Origin: Parvibaculum sp.
Lineage (GTDB): Bacteria; Pseudomonadota; Alphaproteobacteria; Parvibaculales; Parvibaculaceae
DNA length: 64,000 nucleotides
Assembly (NCBI GenBank): GCA_002694985.1
Contig: NZNS01000011.1
Coordinates: forward strand, 62,001-126,000
Direction of reading: 5' to 3'
The notes below the pieces were generated by a model, which had not been told where the DNA came from, made no database searches, and worked only from the letters and a program-made list of their open reading frames with translations. Made by a program: the position numbers and the translations under genes. The first letter of the stretch is position 1; each line of letters starts with the position of its first letter. Of the stretch, positions 1 through 9,559 are shown one piece after another.

Positions 1-1403
1 CCGGCGGCGGAAGCCGCGCGCGACAGGGCGGCGCCGACAAGCGGGCGATCATTGAGGATAAGAACGGAGAGACCGGAAAGCGGCGCGGGCGCGGGCTCAT
101 CCGTTTCGCCCAAGGCAAGACGGAGCGGCAGGCACGCGCGGAAGATCGAGCCGCGGCCCTCTTCGCTTTCGACCTCGATGCTGCCGCCCATCGCGGTGAC
201 GAGGCGGCGCGTGATGGCAAGGCCAAGGCCCGTGCCCTCGAAGCGGCGGGCATGGGACTGATCGGCCTGCGCGAATTCATCGAAGATATGTGCGCGCGCA
301 TGTTCATCCATGCCGATGCCGGTGTCTTCCACTTCGAGCAGAAGCTCGACGCGGCCGGAGGAACCGCGCCCGGCGCTCCCGTCCTTGCGCAAGAGGCGAA
401 GCGCCACGCCGCCTTCGACCGTGAACTTGATCGCATTGCCCGCGAGGTTCAGCAGGATCTGGCGGATGCGCGCCTCGTCGCCCAGAAGAAGGCGCGGCAC
501 GGAAGGGGAAATTTCGGTGACGATATCGAGATGCTTGTCGAAGGCGCGCGGGGCCAGCAGCTCGGCCACGCTTTCGAGCACGGCGCGCGGATCGAAGGAG
601 GTTTCGTCGAGCGTGATCTTGCCCGCCTCGATCTTCGAATAGTCGAGAATGTCGTTGATGATGTTCAGGAGCGCTTCGCCCGAGGCCTGCACGGCTTCGG
701 CATAGGAGCGCTGTGCGGGGTCGAGGCGCGTGTCGAGCAGGAGCTTCGTCATGCCGATAACGCCGTTCATGGGCGTACGGATTTCATGGCTCATGGTGGC
801 CAGAAAAAGTGACTTTGCGCGGTTTGCATCCTTGGCCTGCGCGAGCGCCTCGGCGAGACGTTCCTCGGTTTCCTTGCGGTCGGTCACATCGCGAGCGACG
901 GCCTGGATTTCGACGAGCTTGCCGTCCTCGTCGCGGATCGCGAATTCCTCCCAGGCGAACCAGCGGGGGCCTCGCGTCGTGATTGCGCATTCATCGTAGC
1001 GCAGGCGGTAGGGCGGGGTCGCGAGGCCAGCGAAATTCGTCAAAGTGCGCGGGCGCTGACCTTCGGGAAGTTCGGGCAGGAACGGCCAGCCGATCACATC
1101 GGGCCGCTTGAGGCCGAAGGTTTCGCAAAAAACGTCATTTACGTAAGTGAGGCGGCCTTCGAGATCCTTGCGGAGGATGATGTCGCCCTGAGCGCGGACG
1201 AGGTCGCGGTAGCGCTCCTCGCGTTCGGCAATCGCCCATTTCTCGTCGCGCAGGGTTTCCAGACGGGCCTGCAGCACCTCGATTTCGCCCTGCTGCGCAC
1301 GGGCGCGGGCGGCGGCGCGACGCCAGGCTTCGAGGCCGAGCAGCAGCATGGCGGCGAGGGCCAGCAGGATGAGAGGTGTCTCTCCGGCGGAGAAGAGGGA
1401 CAT
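1..1403 (-). CDS. Hybrid sensor histidine kinase with PAS domain (C-terminus cut by window edge)
   Basis: 467 residues are visible; the gene runs off the left edge. In order: one N-terminal membrane segment (about residues 11-27), a short coiled coil (28-65), a PAS domain (about 65-172) ending in a PAC-like RDVTDRKE, a HisKA domain with the phospho-acceptor His206 in MSHEIRTPMNG, and a HATPase_c domain with N box (NLAGNAIKF, near 319-327), G1 (DTGIGM, near 360) and G2 (GTGLGLAI, near 390). From about residue 444 (LSGLSVLILNDRPLVG) a receiver-like domain seems to begin, so this is probably a BarA/ArcB-type hybrid kinase. It autophosphorylates and signals by phosphorelay at the inner membrane; the stimulus is unknown. 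The ATG at 1403 is the first in this frame before the membrane segment. No response regulator is adjacent in the window. Confidence 0.85.
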   Translation of the reverse strand, partial: MSLFSAGETPLILLALAAMLLLGLEAWRRAAARARAQQGEIEVLQARLETLRDEKWAIAEREERYRDLVRAQGDIILRKDLEGRLTYVNDVFCETFGLKRPDVIGWPFLPELPEGQRPRTLTNFAGLATPPYRLRYDECAITTRGPRWFAWEEFAIRDEDGKLVEIQAVARDVTDRKETEERLAEALAQAKDANRAKSLFLATMSHEIRTPMNGVIGMTKLLLDTRLDPAQRSYAEAVQASGEALLNIINDILDYSKIEAGKITLDETSFDPRAVLESVAELLAPRAFDKHLDIVTEISPSVPRLLLGDEARIRQILLNLAGNAIKFTVEGGVALRLLRKDGSAGRGSSGRVELLLEVEDTGIGMDEHARAHIFDEFAQADQSHARRFEGTGLGLAITRRLVTAMGGSIEVESEEGRGSIFRACLPLRLALGETDEPAPAPLSGLSVLILNDRPLVGAALSRAASAA

Positions 1404-1530
1404 GAAGGGCGGTTCCCGGCATGGAAAGTGGCGGAATTGCCCGTCAATCTGCCCTTGTCGTGGTTTCCAAAGAGTTAGCGGATCCGGTTAATCGCTCCGG
1501 GATTGGCACAGGATTGACGGAATCGCGGGC

Positions 1531-3081
1531 TCAGGCGGCAGCGCCGAGGCGACCGGCGACCGTCTCGCGATAGGCGAGCGCTTCGGCGACATGGATGCGG
1601 CGGACAATGTCACCACCTTCGAGGTCGGCAAGGGTGCGCGCCACACGCAGCACACGGTGATAGCCGCGCGCGGTGAGGCCCATGCGCTCGGCGGCCTCGG
1701 CCAGAAGGCGGCGGCCGGCATCATCCGGCGTGGCGATGCGGTCGAGCAATTCGCCCTCGACATGGGAATTGAGGAGCATCGAGCCGGGGCCGACAAGTTC
1801 GCCGAAACGCGCTTGCTGGCGTTCACGCGCGGCGGCGATGCGGGCGCCGACTTCGGCCGAGCCTTCCGCGGGCGGCGGCAGCGCGAGGTCCGCATGAGCG
1901 ACGGGCGGCACCTCGATATGGATGTCGATGCGATCCAGCATGGGGCCGGAGAGCCTGGCCTGATAGTCGGAAACACAGCGCGGCACGCGCGGACAGGCGC
2001 GGGCAGCGTCGCCCGCATGACCGCAGCGGCAGGGGTTCATGGCGGCGACGAGCTGGAAGCGGGCCGGGAAGGTCACATGGGCATTGGCGCGCGCGACCAC
2101 GGCCTCGCCGGTTTCGAGGGGCTGACGCAGGCTGTCGAGCACCTGACGGGGAAACTCCGGCAATTCATCGAGAAAAAGGACGCCGCGATGGGCGAGCGAG
2201 ACCTCGCCGGGCTTCACGCGCAGGCCGCCGCCGATAAGGGCGGGCATGGAGGCGGAATGATGCGGCGCGCGATAGGGCCTGCGGCGCGAGACGCCGGTGC
2301 GGTGGAGCTCGCCCGCAAGCGAGGCGACCATCGAGGTTTCGAGCATTTCGCGGGGGCTGAGCGGCGGAAGGATGCCGGGCAGGCGAGAGGCGAGCATGGA
2401 TTTACCCGAGCCGGGCGGGCCGACCATCAGCATGTTATGGCCGCCAGCGGCGGCGACCTCGAGCGCGCGCTTCGCGGTTTCCTGTCCCTTGATGTCGCGG
2501 AGATCAGGGGCGGCGCCCGCCTCCACCGCCTTCAAAGGCTCGGGTTCGGAGAGGACTTGGGTGCCGCGGAAATGGTTCACCAGTGCAATGATCGAGCGGG
2601 GCGCGAGGACGCCGCCCGGATTGTCCTCGCCCATGCCGGCCCAGGCGGCCTCGGAGCCGCATTCGAGCGGACAGATGAGGCCCTTGCCCCGGCTGTTCGC
2701 GGCAATGGCGGCAGGCAGGGCGCCTGCGACCGGATTGATCGCCCCATCGAGCGAAAGCTCGCCGATGACCACGAAACGCTCCAGCTCCTGCGGCGGCAGG
2801 ACACCCATGGCGACGAGAAGCCCCAGCGCGATGGGCAGGTCGTAATGGCTGCCTTCCTTGGGCATGTCGGCGGGGGCAAGATTGACGGTGATACGCTTGG
2901 CAGGCAGGCCCAGACCGATGGCGGAGAGAGCGGCGCGGACACGCTCGCGGCTTTCGGCAACGGCCTTGTCGCCAAGACCCACCACGGCGAAACCGACGAC
3001 GCCCCCCGCGATATGGACCTGAACGTCCACAGGCCGCGCCTCAACGCCCTGAAAGGCGACCGTTTCGATATGCGCGACCAT
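1531..3081 (-). CDS. YifB family Mg chelatase-like AAA ATPase (ComM)
   Basis: 516 aa, full length for the family. Residues about 20-140 form the Lon-protease-like ChlI domain. The AAA+ core has Walker A GPPGSGKS (221-228), Walker B VLFLDE (301-306) and a cysteine cluster after it (C351, C353, C363, C369), followed by the C-terminal Mg_chelatase domain. The family is hexameric; ComM of Vibrio promotes branch migration during natural transformation, but in most bacteria the role is undefined. It is separated from the kinase by about 130 bp and reads in the same direction. In many rhizobia yifB lies near gshB and yraN, both of which are also in this window. Confidence 0.93.
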   Translation of the reverse strand: MVAHIETVAFQGVEARPVDVQVHIAGGVVGFAVVGLGDKAVAESRERVRAALSAIGLGLPAKRITVNLAPADMPKEGSHYDLPIALGLLVAMGVLPPQELERFVVIGELSLDGAINPVAGALPAAIAANSRGKGLICPLECGSEAAWAGMGEDNPGGVLAPRSIIALVNHFRGTQVLSEPEPLKAVEAGAAPDLRDIKGQETAKRALEVAAAGGHNMLMVGPPGSGKSMLASRLPGILPPLSPREMLETSMVASLAGELHRTGVSRRRPYRAPHHSASMPALIGGGLRVKPGEVSLAHRGVLFLDELPEFPRQVLDSLRQPLETGEAVVARANAHVTFPARFQLVAAMNPCRCGHAGDAARACPRVPRCVSDYQARLSGPMLDRIDIHIEVPPVAHADLALPPPAEGSAEVGARIAAARERQQARFGELVGPGSMLLNSHVEGELLDRIATPDDAGRRLLAEAAERMGLTARGYHRVLRVARTLADLEGGDIVRRIHVAEALAYRETVAGRLGAAA

Positions 3082-3210
3082 GAATTGAGCCCCTTTCCCG
3101 CCTTCTGCCCCGTAAGAGACGGATTACGGAAAGGCTAGCGGAAATGGCAGGCTCGTCAAGAACGAAATGAGAACACAAGACGTCCGGCAGGATGACCCGG
3201 AATAAGTCCG

Positions 3211-4188
3211 TCAGCGGCCAAGCGGCGCGTCTTTCGCGGTGAAGGAAGATAGCGCGGTCCATGGGACGGCAGGCGTACGCTCGCCGATCGCATAAGGACC
3301 AATGGAGTAGACGGAGAAATTGACGCCGAGGCTCTCGCCGGTCAGCACCCAGTGTTCGGGGTTCGCGACCGTCTCGGCGACCGTCTCTTCATAGCCGTCG
3401 AAATAGATCGCGCCATCTTTCCCGGCGCTCGCGTGAAGCTCTTTCAGGATCGCTTCGCCGAGCGCCGCCTCCCAGCCCTTGCTGGCGAAGATATCGTCCG
3501 CGCGGAGGGGGCGGCCTTCATCGAGCCGGAAGTTCACATGGACGGAGGCACCGAAACCATGCGCGGCGCCGAGCGGATATTGCCACTCCATCATGTCGAG
3601 ACTGACGAGACGGGGCGTGGCCATATTGAGCGTGAAGGAGGCCCACATGCGCCTCTCGCCGTCAAAGCCGTTCCAGAGATTTTTCTCTTCTTTCGCGACT
3701 TGCGCATTGAAAGCGCGCTCGCCATCGCTGTCCGGCGCGTCGATGGCGTAATGCAGCTGCTGGCGGTAGCGCATATCGTTCGCGCCCGGCAATTCCTCCT
3801 CGCCTTCCCTTGCAGGTGCGATGAAATGCCAGCCGTCCCACGCGAAGAAGACGTTGCCGCCTTCCTGCGCCACCGCACCGGAAAGGAACTCGACGCGGTC
3901 CATCATGAAGGAGGCGAGACAGTCCGCGCTGCCCGCCGGACAGGCCTTGCCGAGAAAACCCAGCCATGAACGCTGGCCATCGCGAAAGCGCGCGGCGCCT
4001 TCGGGCGAGAGCTTCGACATCGCCGCTTCATAACCGGCGGCGATCTCCTCATCAGCTTTCGAAAGCTCGGGCGTGGTGCAGATGGTCTTCTCGCGCGGGG
4101 AGGACGCTTTCGCGCAATCGAAGCTCGCCGCCTGCGCCGTGGCAGGCAAGGCGAGCGCCATCAGGAAAAATATTGCTGCGGGCTTCAT
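3211..4188 (-). CDS. Secreted protein with LprI-like (DUF1311) and DUF3298/RsiV-like domains
   Basis: 325 aa. It starts with a signal peptide (MKPAAIFFLMALALPATAQA) with probable cleavage after AQA. Residues about 22-100 match the lysozyme-inhibitor LprI pattern: FDCAKASSPREKTIC, a second Cys pair near CPAGSADC and the basic-aromatic RSWL segment. The rest resembles the DUF3298/RsiV extracellular domain, with a long beta-rich stretch and the central segment PLGAAHGFG. It is predicted to be periplasmic. The sequence does not give a substrate; lysozyme binding is known for both families (LprI, RsiV) and is only an inference here. Family assignment of the C-terminal half is less sure than that of the N-terminal half. 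Confidence 0.75.
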   Translation of the reverse strand: MKPAAIFFLMALALPATAQAASFDCAKASSPREKTICTTPELSKADEEIAAGYEAAMSKLSPEGAARFRDGQRSWLGFLGKACPAGSADCLASFMMDRVEFLSGAVAQEGGNVFFAWDGWHFIAPAREGEEELPGANDMRYRQQLHYAIDAPDSDGERAFNAQVAKEEKNLWNGFDGERRMWASFTLNMATPRLVSLDMMEWQYPLGAAHGFGASVHVNFRLDEGRPLRADDIFASKGWEAALGEAILKELHASAGKDGAIYFDGYEETVAETVANPEHWVLTGESLGVNFSVYSIGPYAIGERTPAVPWTALSSFTAKDAPLGR

Positions 4189-4229
4189 GGCCTCTCCCTT
4201 TCGTTCGCGAGAGGCTAGCCGAAGAGAGA

Positions 4230-4997
4230 TCAGCCCGCGAGCTTCGCGCGGGCCTCCTTCGCCAATTCGACGAGGACAGGCCGGATTTCGGCGGCGGACT
4301 TCAAGGGCGTAGCGAAATTCAGACGGATGAGCCGCTCGCCCAGCACGAGATCAAGCCCGCGCGGGTCGATCGTGGCGATGCGCCAGGGGCCGGCTTCGGC
4401 CTTTGCCAGCACGGTGGCGTAAAGGCCGACCGCCTCAGCATGATCCTCGTTCATGTGAGAGACGATGCCCTCCTCGACCTTGATGAGTTCGCTCAGCAGT
4501 TCGTCGTGCGGCAGAAACATGTCGGCGCCGGTGAGATCGAACGCCTTGCCGAAGCCGCCATTGAGGAAGGCGTGATCGCTTTCCAGCCGGTAGAAGGCGA
4601 AGTCGGGCAGGTCGAGATAAAGCCCGGCCTTCTTCTGGCGGGCGATATAGCGGCGATAGAGCCGCGCATGGGTGTCGCTGTCCTTTTCGACCCGGACCGC
4701 ACGGCCCTTGAGCGACAGACGCGGATTGGTCAGCGGATCGCCCTTGCCGGTTTCGCCGAGGAGCAGCGAGCAGCGCGGGTCTGCCATGAGCGCCTTGGTA
4801 TGCGCGGAAAGGCCGGAGAGCGGAATATAAATGGTGCCGTCCATGTCGGGTACGCAGCCGACGCGCGAGGTGAAGGGATGACCACTGCCGGGCTCGAGCA
4901 CCGCGAGCGCGCCGTAACGCGCGGTGCGCAGCAGCGTCTCGGCCATCGACCGCGCCTCGTCATTGGTATCCAGTCTCAGGTTTTTTGCCTCGGCCAT
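4230..4997 (-). CDS. HugZ-like pyridoxamine-phosphate-oxidase-fold protein with DUF2470 domain
   Basis: 255 aa from the ATG at 4997, chosen because AAGGA lies 8 nt upstream; an ATG three codons earlier abuts the same Shine-Dalgarno sequence and is unlikely. Residues about 10-150 form a split-barrel FMN-binding fold (ALAVLEPGSGHPFTSRVG, LLLGETGKGDPLTNPRLSLKGRA). The C-terminal DUF2470 domain carries the histidine-rich motif HMNEDHAEA near residue 181, typical of haem-utilisation HugZ-type proteins. These bind haem or flavin; haem oxygenase activity is known for some members and is not demonstrable here. It reads alone between a dipeptidase and a secreted protein. Confidence 0.85.
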   Translation of the reverse strand: MAEAKNLRLDTNDEARSMAETLLRTARYGALAVLEPGSGHPFTSRVGCVPDMDGTIYIPLSGLSAHTKALMADPRCSLLLGETGKGDPLTNPRLSLKGRAVRVEKDSDTHARLYRRYIARQKKAGLYLDLPDFAFYRLESDHAFLNGGFGKAFDLTGADMFLPHDELLSELIKVEEGIVSHMNEDHAEAVGLYATVLAKAEAGPWRIATIDPRGLDLVLGERLIRLNFATPLKSAAEIRPVLVELAKEARAKLAG

Positions 4998-5088
4998 GTT
5001 CCCCATCCTTTTTGCGATTGATTGTCAAAATCAATACACAAGGCTAGAGCTGAAGGCAATCCGGTAAGGCTGTGGCGGATTGGCTCGC

Positions 5089-6375
5089 TCAACGGGATTT
5101 GCGGGCCTGCTCCACGGCTTCCATGACGCGCAGCAGATTGCCGCCCCAGATTTTCACGATCTCTTCCTGCGAATAGCCGCGCCGGACAAGCTCGGCCGTC
5201 ACGTTCGGCGTCTCGCTCGCGTCGGACCAGCCCTTGATGCCCCCGCCGCCCTGAAAATCGGAGGCGATGCCGACATGGTCGATGCCGATGAGCTTCACCG
5301 CATAGCCGATATGGTCGGCGAGAAGCGCAACACCGGCGCGCGGCCATTTTGCATCGATCTCCGCCAGACCCTCGATGAATTTCGCTTTCGTCTCCTTGTC
5401 CGCACCAAAAACGGCATCGAGGCTGGTAAGGCCGAGCGAAGCGGCAAGCTCCCGGCGCGCTGCCTTTTTTTCTTCCGGCACGGGATGGAGATATTCGTCG
5501 AAGGCGACAATCTGGACGATGCCGCCCTTTGCGGCGATGGCCTTCATCTCCTTGTCGGAGAGATTGCGCGGGTGATCGCGAAGCGTCGCCACGGCCGAAT
5601 GAGAGGCGATGACGGGCGCGCGCGAGACCTCGACCGCCGCGAGTGTGGCCGCACGGGAAGAATGCGAGACGTCGATCATCATTCCAAGATCATTGGCGCG
5701 CCTGATCGCCTCGCGGCCCAGCGCGGAAAGACCGCCATGCTCGCCATTTTCCTCGTTCGGCCTGTCGCCCAGCCTTTCGCGGGGTTGGGCGCTGTCAGCA
5801 AGATCGTTGTGACCATTGTGAACGAGGCCGAAATAACGCGCGCCGAGATCGTAGTAGAAGTCGAGAAGGGCGGGCTCCTTCGCGATGGAATAGCCGTTCT
5901 CGATACCGATCAAGGCAATGCGTTTGCCCTCTTCATGAAGCTTGCGGATATCGGCGGCTGTCAGCGCGAGGCCAACCTCATCCTTATACTGAATATCCGT
6001 CATGCGGCGGATGGCAGCGAACTTCGCCAGCGCCTCGGAAGCGGCCTGCGCATAACCGACGGCGCCCCGCTCCGTCTGTGAGACATAGACAACGAAGAAA
6101 ACGGCATCGAGACCGCCTTCACGCATACGCGGCAGGTCGACCTGTATGGGGAAGGAGCCACGCAGGCCCGGATCGTATTTCTCCGAGCCGAAGAAACTCG
6201 GAATGTCGACATGGGTGTCGATGACGATGGCATCACGATGAATGCTGGCCGCGATCTCTTCGGGCGAACGCTCGGGCTCGGATGGGCCGAACGAGGAACG
6301 CAGCGTCCATAGCGTCGCCAGAAACACAAGCGCTGCCACCGCCGCAATACCGTATCGTACACCGTTCATCCGCAT
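5089..6375 (-). CDS. Membrane dipeptidase (renal dipeptidase family, peptidase M19)
   Basis: 428 aa from the ATG at 6375, which has a GGAGG five bases upstream; an ATG at 6393 lies in the same frame. An N-terminal hydrophobic segment (RYGIAAVAALVFLATLW) makes this a membrane-anchored or exported zinc dipeptidase. The M19 binuclear-zinc motif appears as IDTHVDIPSFF in the N-terminal third; MIDVSHSS and ASHSAVATLRDHPRN supply later metal ligands, and HVGIASDFQGGGGIKGW supplies the conserved C-terminal Asp loop. Members hydrolyse dipeptides, including some with D-residues. The gene stands alone, convergent with nothing, and is followed after about 90 bp by the HugZ-like gene on the same strand. 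Confidence 0.92.
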   Translation of the reverse strand: MRMNGVRYGIAAVAALVFLATLWTLRSSFGPSEPERSPEEIAASIHRDAIVIDTHVDIPSFFGSEKYDPGLRGSFPIQVDLPRMREGGLDAVFFVVYVSQTERGAVGYAQAASEALAKFAAIRRMTDIQYKDEVGLALTAADIRKLHEEGKRIALIGIENGYSIAKEPALLDFYYDLGARYFGLVHNGHNDLADSAQPRERLGDRPNEENGEHGGLSALGREAIRRANDLGMMIDVSHSSRAATLAAVEVSRAPVIASHSAVATLRDHPRNLSDKEMKAIAAKGGIVQIVAFDEYLHPVPEEKKAARRELAASLGLTSLDAVFGADKETKAKFIEGLAEIDAKWPRAGVALLADHIGYAVKLIGIDHVGIASDFQGGGGIKGWSDASETPNVTAELVRRGYSQEEIVKIWGGNLLRVMEAVEQARKSR

Positions 6376-6561
6376 GAGCCCCTCCACCCGCATTCAGGAA
6401 GCCGAGAGACTAGCCGGATTTGGCGGAACGGCAAAAGCCGCCTCATCTGCGCGGCCTCGATTGCGGCGCTTGCAAGGTCATTTCCTGGCTGCGGGAACCA
6501 ATGTCTCCGTTACCCGTTTTCTGCTGCAGGCTCAGCAATGACGGATTGAAGGATATTCACC

Positions 6562-6735
6562 ATGACCAAGACCCTGCTCACCCGCGTCGCCGCGCCGATA
6601 TTCGCGGTCGGTGTTCTTTCTCTCGCCGCCGGTTGCGGCAGCGACAGCGAGACGGTGACGAAACGCACCGTCATCCAGGAGCAGCCCCAGACCGTGCATA
6701 CGAAAACAACCACCACGACGGTGGAAGAAGACTGA
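6562..6735 (+). CDS. Small lipoprotein of unknown function, 57 aa
   Basis: An ATG at 6562 opens a 57-residue frame ending in TGA at 6733-6735. The product has a basic n-region (MTKTLLTR), a hydrophobic core and a classical lipobox LAAGC with Cys25, so the mature peptide would be 33 residues. The mature part is polar and Thr-rich (GSDSETVTKRT, then TTTTTVEED at the end). An upstream AAGGA sits 10 bases before the start. It resembles the tiny outer-membrane-directed lipoproteins that many proteobacteria carry; no family is recognised. The gene is isolated between the divergent dipeptidase and an FkbM gene. Reality is supported by lipobox quality and Shine-Dalgarno sequence, not by homology. Confidence 0.65.
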   Translation: MTKTLLTRVAAPIFAVGVLSLAAGCGSDSETVTKRTVIQEQPQTVHTKTTTTTVEED

Positions 6736-6848
6736 ATGGCCGCTCCCTGCCGTCCCCGTTACCATCCTCTTTATGGACAGTGACGGGGGCACACATTAAA
6801 GTCTTCCCTGTTCTGTAAAGAAAATCACACAGACGGGGCGGGGGCTAA

Positions 6849-7772
6849 TTGCGCGAGAGAATTTTCGCCGCCATTGCGCGGCGTTTTCCGACAGAGCTTG
6901 TCGGAACAAACAGATTTGTTGCCGGTCTCTGGCGCATCCTTTTCTATCTCTTCAGGCCCCAAAAGCCTTTCATCATGCGTACACGGCACTACCGTCTCCG
7001 GGCGCATCCGCGAAAGGGAACGCTGACGCGCGTCGTATTGCGGCGGGGCTGCTGGGAGGCGCGTGAAACGGACTTCTTCATAAGCCAGCTGAAGCCCGGC
7101 GGCTTTGTCGTCGATGCGGGCGCGAATTTCGGTCATTACACGCTTGTGGCATCGAACATCGTGGGCGCTGAGGGGCTTGTCGTCGCCTTTGAACCTTTCC
7201 CGGCGAACCATGCGCTCCTGATGGAAAATGTCGATCTGCTGCCGACAAAGAACGTCGTTGCCGAACAGGCGGGGCTCGCCGCGACGAGCGGGGCGCTCGA
7301 CCTCATTATCGACGAAGCAAATCCGGGCGGACACAGCTTCAACCCCGATCTCATATGGAAGCAGGGGAGCAAGGTCTCCGTGCCGATTTATGCGCTCGAC
7401 GACTATATCCGCGAGCGCGGCATCAATCGCAGGCTCGATGTGCTGAAAAGCGATACACAAGGCTATGAGTGGCAGCTCATTTCCGGCGCGCGAAAGACGA
7501 TCCTGCGCGACAAGCCGCTCGTACTTTGCGAAGTCGCGCCGAAGGCGCTGAAAGCCATCGGCGATTCACACGAAGACCTGCTGCGCTTCTTCGAGGAGGC
7601 GGGCTATTCGATGCTGATGGTCGACCGCTCCAGAGACGAACTCATGCCTCTCGGCTACGAGGCGCTGAAACTGCATCTCGCCGAAACGGGCCGCGAGTTC
7701 GAGGATGTGATCTTCCTGCCGCCCGCCGGTGCGTCAGAGGCGCGCCTCGATGGCATCCCAGACCAGAGATGA
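6849..7772 (+). CDS. FkbM family methyltransferase
   Basis: 307 aa with a class I SAM-dependent methyltransferase core. The SAM-binding motif is [13 protein letters not shown] (about residues 84-96), followed by the FkbM signatures [18 protein letters not shown] and [19 protein letters not shown]. Such enzymes O-methylate sugars, lipids or secondary metabolites; the substrate here is not evident and there are no glycan genes next to it. The frame begins at a TTG (6849) preceded by a G-rich GGGGCGGGGGC; an in-frame ATG at 6975 would still keep the SAM domain. The last 39 bp overlap the end of the convergent gshB gene. Confidence 0.85.
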   Translation: MRERIFAAIARRFPTELVGTNRFVAGLWRILFYLFRPQKPFIMRTRHYRLRAHPRKGTLTRVVLRRGCWEARETDFFISQLKPGGFVVDAGANFGHYTLVASNIVGAEGLVVAFEPFPANHALLMENVDLLPTKNVVAEQAGLAATSGALDLIIDEANPGGHSFNPDLIWKQGSKVSVPIYALDDYIRERGINRRLDVLKSDTQGYEWQLISGARKTILRDKPLVLCEVAPKALKAIGDSHEDLLRFFEEAGYSMLMVDRSRDELMPLGYEALKLHLAETGREFEDVIFLPPAGASEARLDGIPDQR

Positions 7773-8681
7773 GAGATTGGCGTTGTCGAAACGGTCGATC
7801 TCCTGAATACCGGTCGGTGAGGTCACATTGATTTCTGTGAGGTAGTCGCCGATCACGTCGATGCCGACGAAGATCAATCCGCGCGCCTTGAGCTCGGGGC
7901 CGATGATTTCGCAGATCTCGCTTTCGCGCTTCGTCAGCATCCATTTCTCGGCGCGGCCGCCGACATGCATGTTGGAGCGCGCCTCGCCTTCGGCAGGCAC
8001 ACGATTGATCGCGCCGACCGGTTTGCCGTCCACGAGGATGATGCGCTTGTCGCCCTGACGGACTTCCGGCAGATAGCGCTGCACGATGACCGGCTCGCGG
8101 TTCATCTGGCCGAACATTTCCAGAAGCGAGTTCAGGTTCTCGTCGCCCTCGCGAATGCGGAAAACACCCACACCGCCATTGCCGAAAAGCGGCTTCACGA
8201 TGATGTCGCCGAATTCCTTGCGGAAGTCGCGGATTTCACCTGGATCGCGGCTGATAAGCGTCGGCGGGAGAAGGCCCTTGAAGCGGACGGCGAAAAGCTT
8301 TTCCGGCGCATTGCGGACTTCGGCCGGATCGTTCACGACGAGCGTTTTGGGATGGGCGGTTTCGAGGATATGCGTCGCCGTGATGTAGCTCATGTCGAAG
8401 GGCGGGTCCTGACGCATCAGCACCACATCGACCTCTTCGAGGAAAATCTTTTCACGGCTGCCGAGCGCCGAGTGATTGCCGGTCTCGCGGCGAAGCGTGA
8501 GCGGCCGCATCTGCGCATAGGCGCGGCCATCGCGCATCGAAAGCTCGTGCGGCTCATAATAGAAGAGCCTGTGGCCGCGCGACTGCGCTTCCAGCCCGAG
8601 GGCAAAGGTCGAATCCGCGTTGATATCGATGTGCTGGACAGGGTCCATCTGGATGGCGACGGAAAGTTTGCTGGCGCACAT
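7734..8681 (-). CDS. gshB: Glutathione synthetase
   Basis: 315 aa, the usual length. The enzyme ligates glycine to gamma-glutamylcysteine with ATP in the cytoplasm. N-terminal [26 protein letters not shown] matches the pre-ATP-grasp domain signature, [13 protein letters not shown] is the family's substrate-side motif, and the ATP-grasp part shows [13 protein letters not shown] and the metal-binding end [13 protein letters not shown]. No gshA lies in the window. The gene starts divergently from marC across a 185-bp gap. Confidence 0.95.
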   Translation of the reverse strand: MCASKLSVAIQMDPVQHIDINADSTFALGLEAQSRGHRLFYYEPHELSMRDGRAYAQMRPLTLRRETGNHSALGSREKIFLEEVDVVLMRQDPPFDMSYITATHILETAHPKTLVVNDPAEVRNAPEKLFAVRFKGLLPPTLISRDPGEIRDFRKEFGDIIVKPLFGNGGVGVFRIREGDENLNSLLEMFGQMNREPVIVQRYLPEVRQGDKRIILVDGKPVGAINRVPAEGEARSNMHVGGRAEKWMLTKRESEICEIIGPELKARGLIFVGIDVIGDYLTEINVTSPTGIQEIDRFDNANLSSLVWDAIEARL

Positions 8682-8866
8682 ACAGGTTCGTCCTTCATCC
8701 GGGTTATTGTCTCAATTCGCGTGAAGATGGGACTTCGGGAGGAAAAAGGCCAGAGGTCTCTTTCCCGGCATAGCGCCCGTGCCAGCATCTTGCGCTTCTT
8801 TTCCGGTGACGGCAGAAAGACTACAAGCCCCTCGACACATCCCCGCGAACGGGATATTGCCGAAGC

Positions 8867-9559
8867 ATGTTCCAGGACGCTATCGCCTTCGGGCTTACCT
8901 GTTTCGCCGGCTATTTCGCCATTGCCAATCCGCTGGCGAACACCCCCGTTTTCATCGCGCTCACAGCGGGAGACCGGCGCAGCGTGAGGCTCAGAATCGC
9001 GCGCGACAGCGTGTTGATCGCGCTCGGCGTCGTGATCCTGTTCAGCGTGGCGGGCAAGCTCATTTTCGAGATATTCGGCGTGACGATGGCCGCGCTCCGG
9101 ATCGCTGGCGGCATTCTGGTCGCGATAATCGGCTATCAGATGCTGCAGGGCCATTCATCGGGCGTGCATGTGCCAGAGGAGGTGGAGGGCAATGACGACC
9201 TTCCGCCGGAAGTGTTGCAGGCACAGCTTTCGGTTGCGGTGTCGCCGCTTGCCGTACCGATGATCGCAGGGCCCGGCACCATCGCCACGGCGGTCAGCTT
9301 TTCAGCGCATCCCAACCTTATCTACACGCTGGTTTCGATTTCCGCTTTCGCCGCCGTCGCGGCGCTGAGCTATATTTCGTTCACGCAAGCCCAGCGCATC
9401 GTTCACTACATGGGCGCGACCAATCTCAACGTGGTGACACGGCTTATGGGCATTATCGTGGCGACCATCGGGGTCGAAATGGTGCTGTCGGGACTTGGCG
9501 ACGCAGCCAATACCTATCTCGACCTCGTGCGCAGCTTGCCGATGGCGCCGCCTAGTTGA
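8867..9559 (+). CDS. MarC family integral membrane protein
   Basis: 230 aa with six hydrophobic segments. The start (AIAFGLTCFAGYFAIANPLANTPVFIAL) and the repeat-like half beginning PLAVPMIAGPGTIATAV carry the two NP/GPG-type motifs of the UPF0056/MarC family. A hydrophilic loop (about residues 100-122, PEEVEGNDDLPPEV) separates the halves. The family is widespread in the inner membrane; its transport role is not established and the old link to multiple antibiotic resistance is not supported. The final bases overlap the convergent SirB1-like gene by 8 bp. Confidence 0.92.
   Translation: MFQDAIAFGLTCFAGYFAIANPLANTPVFIALTAGDRRSVRLRIARDSVLIALGVVILFSVAGKLIFEIFGVTMAALRIAGGILVAIIGYQMLQGHSSGVHVPEEVEGNDDLPPEVLQAQLSVAVSPLAVPMIAGPGTIATAVSFSAHPNLIYTLVSISAFAAVAALSYISFTQAQRIVHYMGATNLNVVTRLMGIIVATIGVEMVLSGLGDAANTYLDLVRSLPMAPPS

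Noticed and set aside
1591..3138. Long open frame (515 codons) on the + strand across yifB
   Set aside because: Antisense shadow of yifB in GC-rich codon use; no domain or start signal.
3966..5021. 351-codon open frame on the + strand
   Set aside because: Overlaps two supported genes on the minus strand and has no family features.
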